Below, one piece after another: positions 35,696-44,378 of a stretch of DNA of 64,000 nucleotides (position 1 is its first letter; each line of letters starts with the position of its first letter). The translations under genes and the position numbers were made by a program. The notes beneath the pieces are model-generated. The model saw nothing but the letters and a program-made list of their open reading frames with translations. It was not told where the DNA came from and did no database searches. Source of the DNA: Holophagales bacterium (GTDB taxonomy: Bacteria; Acidobacteriota; Thermoanaerobaculia; Multivoradales; JAGPDF01); assembly GCA_016699405.1 (NCBI GenBank), contig CP064972.1, forward strand, positions 682,001 to 746,000, given 5' to 3'.

Positions 35696-36319
35696 ATGCG
35701 CGAATCGAAGCTCCTCCTCGCCGCCGCCTTCTTCCTTCTCGCCACCGGGGCCTGCCGGGAGCCTTTGCGGGTGCCGGCGAAGGCTGCGGCGACGCCGGCG
35801 CCGGTGCGGCCGGGCACGCTGGAGCCGTGCGATCTCGCGCCGCTTGCCGAGGTGCAGCACGTGCTCGGCGGCCTCGCCGTGCAGCCGGCGCAGGCGGCGA
35901 TCGACTCGCCGTCTCCCGAGTTCGCGCGCTGCGTCTACGCTTACGGCGAGGCGAACCCGACGCTCGTCGTCTCGCTCGAGCTGCGGCGGCAGGAGTCGCC
36001 GGAGCGTGGCGCGGCGCTCTTCGCCGCCAGCCTCGATTTCTTGAGCCGTCTCGCCCGGCGACCGGTCGAGGCGATTCCGGGACTCGGCGAGGGCGCCGTC
36101 TGGGCCGGCGGCTCGGTGTCGCAGCTCCACGCCCACGCCGGGCGCTTCCTGATGATCGTCACCGTCGACGCGGGCGAGCCCGACTTTCGTCGTCGCGCAG
36201 CGATCGGCATCGCCGGTCGCGCCCTGGCGCGGCTGGCCGGCACGAGCATCCCCCCCGACTACGAGCTCGACTGGAAGTCTCAGCTCGCTCCGGTCGCCCC
36301 GCCGCCGCACGCCGAGTAG
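35696..36319 (+). CDS. Hypothetical lipoprotein
   Basis: A 207-residue secreted protein. The signal peptide 'LLLAAAFFLLATGACREP' has a lipobox-like 'ATGAC' with Cys at residue 19. The mature part has 'PCDLAPLAEVQHVLGG' and 'GLGEGAVWAGGSVSQLHA', reminiscent of DUF3558-like small lipoproteins. The ATG at 35696 was chosen; a GTG at 35603 would put 31 residues ahead of the signal peptide. It is not linked to darTG. Confidence 0.75.
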   Translation: MRESKLLLAAAFFLLATGACREPLRVPAKAAATPAPVRPGTLEPCDLAPLAEVQHVLGGLAVQPAQAAIDSPSPEFARCVYAYGEANPTLVVSLELRRQESPERGAALFAASLDFLSRLARRPVEAIPGLGEGAVWAGGSVSQLHAHAGRFLMIVTVDAGEPDFRRRAAIGIAGRALARLAGTSIPPDYELDWKSQLAPVAPPPHAE

Positions 36320-36508
36320 CCCCGGCATCCGCCGGTCGCGGGTTGGGCTAGCATCGCTCGCAGAGATTCGAGATCGACCCTCTCGATCGACCTCGCCGTC
36401 GGGCAGTCTGCGACCGCTCCGTCCATCTGCCCGTTCCACTGACGACCACGCCGCGGGCCGCGACAGCACGTCGTCGCCACCGCCCTGGCGGCGGGAAAGA
36501 CATCGACC

Positions 36509-38542
36509 ATGTCGAACCGACGGATGCCACTCGCGCTGTCACTGATCACGCTGTTCGCTTTCGTCGGAGGAGCCGGCTCCGCGCGCGCCGCCGCGCCGGA
36601 CCTCTGGGAGGACCTGCCCTCGGCCGTGAGCACCGCGGCCGGAGAGCGGGAGGCGCAGCCGCGCGCGGCGCGCGTCGTGCGGCTCGATCGCGCCGCGCTC
36701 ACCGCTCTGCTCGCCGCCGCGCCCGCGGAGATGGACGCCCCGCGCGGCCTCGCCGAGCTCGAGCTGCCGATCCCCGACCCCGACGGCGGGATACTGCGCT
36801 TTCGCGTCGTCGACTCGCCGGTGATGGCCCCCGAGCTCGCCGCCCGCTATCCCGAGATCCGCACCTTCCGGTTGATCGGCGCCGGCGGGGACGCCCTCAC
36901 CGGACGCGCTGACTGGACGCCGCACGGCTTCCACGCCATGGTGCGCACGGCACGCGGGACGTTCTTCGTCGACCCCCTGGAGCGCGGCGACCTCGAGGAC
37001 TATCGGGTGTATCGCAAGGCCGACCTCGTGCGACCCACGGGCGAAACGTGGACCTGCGGCGTGCGCGGGGACGAGGACGCATCGCCGCTCGTCGCCTCGC
37101 CCGCGAGCCCGGAAGCGGCCGGTCCGAACCTGCGCACCTATCGCCTGGCGCTCGCCTCCACCGGCGAGTACTCGGTCGCCGTCTGCGGCGCCGGCCCGAC
37201 CAAGCCGTGCGTGCTCGCCGAGATGGTCACCGCGATGAACCGCGTCAATCAGGTCTACGAGGACGAGGTCGCCATCCGCATGATCCTCGTTGCCAACAAC
37301 GACCTGGTGATCTACCTCGACGGCACCAGCGACCCCTACACCAACAACAACGGCTCGACGATGCTGGTGCAGAACGCGAACAACCTCAACACCGTCCTCG
37401 GCAACGCCAACTTCGACATCGGCCATGTCTTCTCCACCGGCGGCGGCGGCATCGCCACGCTGCGCGGCCCGTGCGGCAGCAACAAGGCACGCGGCGTGAC
37501 CGGACTGCCCAGCCCGCTCGGGGACCCGTTCTACATCGACTACGTCGCCCACGAGATGGGTCACCAGTGGGGCGGCAACCACACCTTCAACGGCAACACC
37601 AGCAACTGCGGCGGCGGCAACCGCAACGCGACGACCGCCTACGAGCCGGGGAGCGGGTCGACGATCATGGCCTACGCCGGCATCTGCGGCGCCTCGAGCG
37701 ACCTGCAGCCGCACAGCGACGCCTACTTCCACGCCGTGAGCCTCGACGAGATCGTCTCGTTCAGCCGCACCAGCAGCGGCAACACCTGCGCCGTGCCGAT
37801 CACCGCCGTCAACGAGCTGCCGACGGCCAACGCCGGGGCCGACTACACGATCCCCTATGGAACTCCGTTCGCTCTCACCGGCAGCGGCACCGACACCAAC
37901 GGCGATCCGCTCACCTACGACTGGGAGGAGTGGGATCTCGGCGCCGCCGGCGTGCCGGCGAGCCCGGTGGGCGACGCGCCGATCCTCCGTTCGTTCGAGC
38001 CGACGAGCAGCCCGACGCGGATCTTCCCCAAGGTCTCGGACCTGGTGAACAACACCTCGACGATCGGCGAGCTCCTGCCGTTCTCCGGACGGCCGCAGCT
38101 CGACTTCCGCCTCACCGTGCGCGACAACGCCAACCCCGCCGGTGCCTTCGCCAGCGACTTCATGGCGATCACCATCGCCGCCTCCGGGCCCTTCCTCGTC
38201 ACCGACCCGAACACGGCGATCACCTGGAGCGGCGTCGGCCCCCACAACGTGGGCTGGAACGTCGCCGGCACGGACACCGCTCCGGTGAACTGCAGCGCGG
38301 TCGACATCCTGCTCTCGACCGACGGCGGGCTCACCTTCCCGTGGACCTTGGCGACCGCGACGCCGAACGACGGCAACGCGACCGTGAACGTCACCGTCCC
38401 CGACACGACGACCGCCCGGATCAAGGTCGCCTGCAACGGCAACATCTTCTTCGACCTCTCCAACGCGAACTTCACCATCGTCGACGCGGTGCTCTTCTCC
38501 GACGGCTTCGAGAGCGGAACGCTGGCGGGGTGGGTGCTGTAG
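36509..38542 (+). CDS. Secreted reprolysin-like zinc metallopeptidase with FE-G-W tail
   Basis: A 677-residue protein: signal peptide to about residue 28, a propeptide-like region, then the catalytic domain with 'YVAHEMGHQWGGNHTF' at about 345-360 (HEXXHxxGxxH zinc motif) and 'GSTIMAYAGICG', the Met-turn. This is the M12B/M72-like group. A PKD/Ig-like part follows ('AGADYTIPYGTPFALTGSGT'), then a beta-sandwich. It ends 'LFSDGFESGTLAGWVL'. It probably degrades extracellular protein. The downstream 38.6-39 kb stretch carries a second, damaged copy of the tail. Confidence 0.9.
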   Translation: MSNRRMPLALSLITLFAFVGGAGSARAAAPDLWEDLPSAVSTAAGEREAQPRAARVVRLDRAALTALLAAAPAEMDAPRGLAELELPIPDPDGGILRFRVVDSPVMAPELAARYPEIRTFRLIGAGGDALTGRADWTPHGFHAMVRTARGTFFVDPLERGDLEDYRVYRKADLVRPTGETWTCGVRGDEDASPLVASPASPEAAGPNLRTYRLALASTGEYSVAVCGAGPTKPCVLAEMVTAMNRVNQVYEDEVAIRMILVANNDLVIYLDGTSDPYTNNNGSTMLVQNANNLNTVLGNANFDIGHVFSTGGGGIATLRGPCGSNKARGVTGLPSPLGDPFYIDYVAHEMGHQWGGNHTFNGNTSNCGGGNRNATTAYEPGSGSTIMAYAGICGASSDLQPHSDAYFHAVSLDEIVSFSRTSSGNTCAVPITAVNELPTANAGADYTIPYGTPFALTGSGTDTNGDPLTYDWEEWDLGAAGVPASPVGDAPILRSFEPTSSPTRIFPKVSDLVNNTSTIGELLPFSGRPQLDFRLTVRDNANPAGAFASDFMAITIAASGPFLVTDPNTAITWSGVGPHNVGWNVAGTDTAPVNCSAVDILLSTDGGLTFPWTLATATPNDGNATVNVTVPDTTTARIKVACNGNIFFDLSNANFTIVDAVLFSDGFESGTLAGWVL

Positions 38543-38672
38543 GAGCCCGGCCCGACGACCTCGAGATCGTCCGCTCGCTTCCCCGCGCCGCTGCTCATCC
38601 TGTTTCCCTTGGTCCTGTCCGCCGCCTCTGGCGCGGCGGGCAGCGGCGGAGGAGGTCGCCGAGGCGCTCGAC

Positions 38673-38999
38673 GTGCTCCGCCGCTGGCAGGCAGCGGAGG
38701 GGAATGACGGCTCGACCGCTCCGACCGCGCCGCGCGCGCCGGCCAGCACGACGATCGCCGGCTCCGTCTCGGTCCGCGGTGCGGCCACCGACGCGGTGCT
38801 CGACGCACTCCGCATCGACGCGACGACGGCGACCTCGGCGCTCTGCTACGCCAGCGGTCTCGACGCACGCGGCGGCGCGAAGGCCTCCGGCGTCGATCTC
38901 GTCGTCGGCGGCAGACCGACACCCACCTCCGCCTGTGGCATCTTGTCCGACGGCTTCGACGGCGGCGACCTTTCGCCGAGGTCGGCGAGACGTCCCTGA
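38673..38999 (+). pseudogene. Fragment carrying a mutated FE-G-W tail
   Basis: A 108-codon frame starting at GTG. It ends with 'CGILSDGFDGGDLSPRSARR', which lines up with the shared tail of neighbouring proteins except that the conserved Trp is Arg. The rest is low complexity with no family resemblance, and no signal peptide is present. It could be the 3' remnant of a secreted protein whose body was lost, or a small real gene with a degenerate tail. Confidence 0.4.
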
Positions 39000-39105
39000 C
39001 CGGACCCGCTTCGGGGACGGATCGCCCGAGCTCCGCCCGTCCCCGACTCTCTTCGCGTCCCGGATCCGGCTGACGCGCCCACCGGGCGAGCGCCGAGCGG
39101 TCGCC

Positions 39106-39726
39106 CTATCGCTGGCCCGGAGGCTCGGTGCCGCCCGGGCGCCGCGCCAGCTCGCGCCGCATCCAGGCTCGGGCGAAGCGCCAATCGCGCTCGACGGTCG
39201 CCACCGAAAGCTCGAGCACGTGGGCGATCTCCTCGTTGGTGAGGCCGCCGAAGAAGCGCAGTTGGACGATCTCGGCCTGGCGCGCGTCGAGCGCCGCCAA
39301 TTGCTCGAGCACCTGGTGCACCGCCAGCGCTTCGACATCGGGGCCGGCGCCGAAATCCCCGGCGACGCCGGTCAGGCTGACCTTGGCCGACGGCGGCGGG
39401 CGGCGCTGGGCCGAACGCTGCCGCGCGTAGTCGGTGAGCACGCGGTGCATCATGCGCGCCGCGATGGCGAAGAAGTGGGCGCGATTCTGCCAGGTGATCG
39501 CCTGCTGCGGCAGCAGGCGCACGAACGCCTCGTGGGCGAGCGCGGTCGCCTCGAGGGTGTGGTCCTGGCGCTCGCGCCCCATGGCGCGCCGCGCCAGGCG
39601 CCGCAGCTCGGCGTAGATCAGCGGCGCCAGTTGCTCGAGCGCGGCGGCATCGCCGGCGCTCCACTCCTGGAGCAGGCCGGTGACCTCGCCGGAGTCGGCT
39701 CCCGGAGGAGCGCTGTCGGTCGTCAC
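39106..39726 (-). CDS. ECF-type RNA polymerase sigma factor (TIGR02999-like)
   Basis: A 206-residue sigma factor. Region 2 reads 'LIYAELRRLARRAMGRER' and 'LAHEAFVRLL', and region 4 'LDARQAEIVQLRFFGGLTNE' with 'SVATVERDWRFARAWMRREL' as recognition helix. The layout is that of the Planctomycetes/Acidobacteria group where these factors often accompany secreted or kinase genes. No anti-sigma factor gene is adjacent. It is divergent from the SBBP giant, so it may control it. Confidence 0.9.
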   Translation of the reverse strand: MTTDSAPPGADSGEVTGLLQEWSAGDAAALEQLAPLIYAELRRLARRAMGRERQDHTLEATALAHEAFVRLLPQQAITWQNRAHFFAIAARMMHRVLTDYARQRSAQRRPPPSAKVSLTGVAGDFGAGPDVEALAVHQVLEQLAALDARQAEIVQLRFFGGLTNEEIAHVLELSVATVERDWRFARAWMRRELARRPGGTEPPGQR

Positions 39727-39883
39727 GGGCCGGAAATCCTAGCAGCGCACCGCGCGGACCCCCGAACCCGACCGGACGACATGAGGGGTTCCGCCCGGTT
39801 CCTGCGCGTTTCCTGGTCAGGGAGGGGTTCGCGGACCGGTGGATGGGTCGCCCGGCACGACGGACCTCGCAAGGGGAGCCGTC

Positions 39884-42800
39884 ATGTCGTTCTCGCGTGC
39901 CATCCGTCGTTCCGCCGTCCAGGCCCTGACCGGCCTTGTCGCCGCCTTCGCTCTCTCGCCGCCGGCGGGAGCCGCTCCGGCGACGTCCGCGCGGCATCTC
40001 GAGCTGCCGCTCGCCTTCGAGCGGAACCTGGGGCAGAGCGCGCCCGAGGTCGACTTCCTGGCCCGTGGGCCGGGCTACACCCTCTTTCTCGCCGGGGGTG
40101 AAGCGGTCTTCGCCTTCCAGGGCGCCGGCGATCGCGGCACCTGCGCGTTGACCATGCGCTTCGAAGGTGCACAGCCGTTCGCCCCGGCTTTCGGCGAGCA
40201 GTTGCTCGCCGGCAAGAGTCGCTACATCCACCTCGACGGCTCGCCGCGCACCAGTGGCGAGGCCGACCACTTCGGGCGTGTGCGCTACACCGACCTGCTC
40301 GACGGCGTCGACCTGCTCTTCTACGGCCGCGAAGGTCAGCTCGAATACGACCTCGAGCTCGCACCTGGCCAGAGCGCCACGCCACCGGTGCTCGAGCTCG
40401 ACGGGGCGAGCGACCTCTCGGTCGGCAGCGCGGGCGAGCTGCGCATCGGCGTCTGCGGCACCGAGGTGGTCTTCCAGCCGCCGGTGGCGTTCCAGGAAGC
40501 GGCGGCGGGGCGGCGAACGGTGACCGCCGACTATCGAATGCTGCCGGGCGGGCGCGCCACGTTCGTCCTCGGCGACCACGACCCGGCTCTGCCGCTGGTC
40601 ATCGACCCGGTCTTCTCCTACTCGACCTGCCTGGCCGGCACCGCCGACGACGCCGCCTACGACCTGGCCGTCGACGCGACCGGCGCGATCTACGTCGTCG
40701 GCACGACGACCTCGGCCGACTTTCCGACGCGCAACCCGATCCACGGGTACGGCGGCGGGGAGGAGGTCTTCGTTTCGAAGCTCAACGCCGACGGGAGCGA
40801 TCTCGTCTACTCCACCTACGCCGGCAACAACGCCGACCATCAGTCTGCTTCCGGGGTGGCAGTGAGCTCCGCGGGCGAGGCGTTCGTCACCGGCTCGACC
40901 TGCCCGGCGGACTACTCGCCCTGTCAGGCCTACCTCATGAAGCTCAGTGCCACCGGCGGATTCGCCTTCTCCAGCATCTTCGGTGGCAGCTACCACGACC
41001 GGGGCGCCGAAGTGGCGATCGACACCAGCGGCAACGCGGTCGTGGTCGGCACGACCGGGTCCAGCGACTTCCCGGTGCTCAATGCGGTGCAGCCCACCAT
41101 CGGTGGCATGAACGACGCGTTCGTGCGCCGCTACTCGTCGACCGGCACCCTCCTCTCTTCCACCTACCTCGGTGGACCGCGCGACCAGCAGGCCTACGCC
41201 GTGGCGCTCGGGCCGAACAACGCGATCTACGTCGGTGGGCGCTCGGACGACAACGACTGGGCCGGGGATGCCTTCGTCACGAAGCTCAACGCCGCCGCCT
41301 CGAGCGTCGTCTACAGCCGGACGTTCGGCGGCAGCGGCGCCGACTACGGATTCGATCTCGCCGTCGACGCCGGCAGCCGCGCCTACCTCGTCGGCACCTC
41401 CCAATCCGGGGACTTTCCAGTCACCGGCAATGCCATCTTCCCGACCTGGGGAGGGTACTGGGACGGGTTTCTCACCATCCTCGACTCGGCCGGCTCGGCG
41501 TCGTTCGTCGCTTCGACTTACCTGGGAGCCGACTACCTGATCGACGCCGAAGGCGTGGCCCTGGGACCGCAGGGAGAGGTCTACATCACGGGCACGGATG
41601 GCGGCGGGTCGGCGGACGTCTTTCTCCTGAAGATCGCCAACACCTTCACCTCGATCATCTATTCGGTCCATCTTGGCAACACCGGCTACGAGGACTCGGG
41701 CCAGGCGGTCCGTGTCGATTCCACGGGCGCGGCCTACGTCGTCGGCCGCAGCCTCTCCGGCGAGTTCTTCCCCTCGACGCCGGGCGCCTTCCAGGCCTGC
41801 ATCACCGGTGGCAGCAATGGCTTCGCCGCCAAGGTGGTCGACGGCACGCCGGCACTCTCGGTGGGCAACGTCTCGGTGACCGAGGGGAACGCGGGAACGA
41901 CCGTCGCAAGCTTCCCGGTCACGCTGAGCGCCGCCCCGCTCGGAGACGTCACCTACTCCTGGGCCACCGCCAACGGCACCGCGACCACGCCGGCGGACTA
42001 CGAGGCCAGCAGCGGCACCGGCGCCTGGATCGGAGCCGGACAGACCAGCGGCACGATCGAGGTCAACGTCGTCGGCGACACCCTCGACGAGGCCAACGAG
42101 ACCTTCCTGCTCAACGTCTCGAGCGTCGTCGGCGCCACCGTGGCCGACAGCCAGGGGCAGGCCACGATCCTCGACGACGATGCGGCCCCGACGCTCTCCG
42201 TCTCGAACTGCACGGTGACCGAAGGCAATGCCGGGACCGTCAACTGCGCCTTCTCCGTGAGCCTGTCGGCCAGTTCTGCCCAGACGATCACGGTCTCTCG
42301 CGCCACGGCCAACGGCACGGCCGTCGCCCCCGGCGACTACACCGCGCTCGCCGCGGCGACGCTCACCTTCAACCCCGGCGAGACCGCGAAGGTCGTCAAC
42401 GTCGCCGTCGTCGGCGACACGCTGGACGAAGCCAACGAGACCTTCTCGCTCAACCTCTCGTCGCCCGTCAACGCCACGATCGCCGACGGAACGGGCATCG
42501 GGACGATCACCGACGACGACGCGACGCCGACCCTCTCCGTCTCCGACTGCACCGTCACCGAGGGCAACTCCGGCACGGTCAACTGTGCCTTCACCGTCTC
42601 GCTCTCGGCGGCTTCCGGACAGAGCGTCACCGTCTCGCGAACGACCGCCAACGGCACGGCGACCGCCCCCGGCGACTACACGGCCCTCGCCGCGGCGACG
42701 ATCACTTTCAATCCCGGCGAGACCTCGAAGGTGGTCAACGTCGCCGTCGCCGGCGACACGCTCGACGAGCCGAACGAGACCTTCACGCTGAACCTCTCGT

Positions 42801-44362
42801 CGCCCGTCAACGCCACGATCGCCGACGGAACGGGCATCGGGACGATCACCGACGACGACGCGACGCCGACCCTCTCCGTCTCCGACTGCACCGTCACCGA
42901 GGGCAACTCCGGCACGGTCAACTGTGCCTTCACCGTCTCGCTCTCGGCGGCTTCGGGACAGACGGTGACCGTCTCGCGTGCCACCGCCAACGGCACCGCC
43001 GTCGCCCCCGGTGACTACACGGCCCTCGCCGCGGCGACGCTGACCTTCACCGCCGGCCAAACGTCCCAGGTCGTCAACGTCGCCGTCGCCGGCGACACGC
43101 TCGACGAGCCGAACGAGACCTTCACGCTGAACCTCTCGACGCCCGTCAACGCCACGATCCTCGACGGCACGGGAGTCGGCACGATCACCGACGACGACGC
43201 AGCACCGACCCTCTCCGTCTCCGACTGCACCGTCACCGAGGGCAACTTCGGCACGGTCAACTGTGCCTTCACCGTCTCGCTCTCGGCGGCTTCGGGTCAG
43301 ACGGTGACCGTCTCGCGTGCCACCGCCAACGGCACCGCCGTCGCCCCCGGCGACTACACGGCCCTCGCCGCGGCGACGATCACTTTCAATCCCGGCGAGA
43401 CCTCGAAGGTGGTCAACGTCGCGGTCGCCGGCGACACGCTCGACGAGCCGAACGAGACCTTCACGCTGAACCTCTCGACGCCCGTCAACGCCACGATCCT
43501 CGACGGCACGGGAGTCGGCACGATCACCGACGACGACGCAGCACCGACGCTCTCCGTCTCCGACTGCACCGTCACCGAGGGCAACTCCGGCACGGTCAAC
43601 TGTGCCTTCACCGTCTCGCTCTCCGTGGCTTCCGGACAGAGCGTCACCGTCTCGCGAACGACCGCCAACGGCACGGCGACCGCCCCCGGTGACTACTCGG
43701 CCCTCGCCGCGGCGACGCTGACCTTCACCGCCGGCCAAACGTCCCAGGTCGTCAACGTCGCCGTCGCCGGCGACACCCTCGAGGAGGCGAACGAGACCTT
43801 CACGCTCAACCTTTCGTCGCCGACCAACGCGACGATCACCGATGCCCTCGGGACCGGCACGATCACCGACGACGACGCGTTGCAGATCTCCGAGGACGGC
43901 TTCGAGTCCGGCGACCTCTCCGGCTGGGACGCCGGCCGCGGCGCGCTCGAAGCGCTCCCGGAGCTCGACGACAGCGCGCTCGACGCGCTCGGCGCCCGCT
44001 CCTCGCTCGCTCTGCCGCTTCCCGGCTGGGTGAGCGACGGGATCGGCGAGGCGGTCTACGCGCCGGTCGACCTCTTCGGCGAAGCGCCGGCGACCCAGGG
44101 AACCTCGTCGGTCGCCCTCCTCGCCGAATCGGATGGCGCCGAGATCGCCCGCCTGGCGCTCGGACGGGGTGGAGCGATCGGCTCGCTGCGGGTGCGACTG
44201 TCGCTCGGCCGCGACACCTGGTGCCGCACCGCGGTGGCGACCACCGAGGCCGTGCCGGAGCCGGTCGTCCGAGTGCGCCGGCTCCCGTCCGGCGCCTGGG
44301 AGCTCGAGTACGGACAGGCGCGATTCGAGCTGCCGGCCGATTGCTCGGTGCGCGCGGAGTAG
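39884..44362 (+). CDS. Giant secreted SBBP / Calx-beta protein
   Basis: A 1492-residue protein. Signal peptide to about residue 28; a DUF7948-like module starting 'LAFERNLGQSAPEVDFLARG'; then about eight SBBP propeller repeats ('YDLAVDATGAIYVVGTTTS', 'GFDLAVDAGSRAYLVGTSQS'); then six Calx-beta domains (about 655-1332), the last five with a strict period of 113 residues, each with 'DDD' calcium ligands at its end; then 'EDGFESGDLSGWDAGRGALE' and a final 150-residue beta-rich domain. Here the FE-G-W motif is internal, unlike in its neighbours. It is likely a surface adhesin or matrix protein. The ATG at 39884 starts the signal peptide. Confidence 0.9.
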   Translation: MSFSRAIRRSAVQALTGLVAAFALSPPAGAAPATSARHLELPLAFERNLGQSAPEVDFLARGPGYTLFLAGGEAVFAFQGAGDRGTCALTMRFEGAQPFAPAFGEQLLAGKSRYIHLDGSPRTSGEADHFGRVRYTDLLDGVDLLFYGREGQLEYDLELAPGQSATPPVLELDGASDLSVGSAGELRIGVCGTEVVFQPPVAFQEAAAGRRTVTADYRMLPGGRATFVLGDHDPALPLVIDPVFSYSTCLAGTADDAAYDLAVDATGAIYVVGTTTSADFPTRNPIHGYGGGEEVFVSKLNADGSDLVYSTYAGNNADHQSASGVAVSSAGEAFVTGSTCPADYSPCQAYLMKLSATGGFAFSSIFGGSYHDRGAEVAIDTSGNAVVVGTTGSSDFPVLNAVQPTIGGMNDAFVRRYSSTGTLLSSTYLGGPRDQQAYAVALGPNNAIYVGGRSDDNDWAGDAFVTKLNAAASSVVYSRTFGGSGADYGFDLAVDAGSRAYLVGTSQSGDFPVTGNAIFPTWGGYWDGFLTILDSAGSASFVASTYLGADYLIDAEGVALGPQGEVYITGTDGGGSADVFLLKIANTFTSIIYSVHLGNTGYEDSGQAVRVDSTGAAYVVGRSLSGEFFPSTPGAFQACITGGSNGFAAKVVDGTPALSVGNVSVTEGNAGTTVASFPVTLSAAPLGDVTYSWATANGTATTPADYEASSGTGAWIGAGQTSGTIEVNVVGDTLDEANETFLLNVSSVVGATVADSQGQATILDDDAAPTLSVSNCTVTEGNAGTVNCAFSVSLSASSAQTITVSRATANGTAVAPGDYTALAAATLTFNPGETAKVVNVAVVGDTLDEANETFSLNLSSPVNATIADGTGIGTITDDDATPTLSVSDCTVTEGNSGTVNCAFTVSLSAASGQSVTVSRTTANGTATAPGDYTALAAATITFNPGETSKVVNVAVAGDTLDEPNETFTLNLSSPVNATIADGTGIGTITDDDATPTLSVSDCTVTEGNSGTVNCAFTVSLSAASGQTVTVSRATANGTAVAPGDYTALAAATLTFTAGQTSQVVNVAVAGDTLDEPNETFTLNLSTPVNATILDGTGVGTITDDDAAPTLSVSDCTVTEGNFGTVNCAFTVSLSAASGQTVTVSRATANGTAVAPGDYTALAAATITFNPGETSKVVNVAVAGDTLDEPNETFTLNLSTPVNATILDGTGVGTITDDDAAPTLSVSDCTVTEGNSGTVNCAFTVSLSVASGQSVTVSRTTANGTATAPGDYSALAAATLTFTAGQTSQVVNVAVAGDTLEEANETFTLNLSSPTNATITDALGTGTITDDDALQISEDGFESGDLSGWDAGRGALEALPELDDSALDALGARSSLALPLPGWVSDGIGEAVYAPVDLFGEAPATQGTSSVALLAESDGAEIARLALGRGGAIGSLRVRLSLGRDTWCRTAVATTEAVPEPVVRVRRLPSGAWELEYGQARFELPADCSVRAE
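42187..43881 (+). repeat. Five tandem 339-bp Calx-beta repeats
   Basis: Units begin near 42187, 42531, 42870, 43209 and 43548. The last four are near-identical at DNA level over long stretches, with alternating variant blocks (for example 'ITFNPGETSK' versus 'LTFTAGQTSQ'). This points to recent duplication or gene conversion within the array. Confidence 0.9.
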
Positions 44363-44378
44363 CGGCTGGCCGTCGGCC

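Noticed and set aside
42187..43881. CRISPR-like regular repeats
   Set aside because: Units are 339 bp, coding and translate to Calx-beta domains. No short direct repeats with unique spacers occur in the window.
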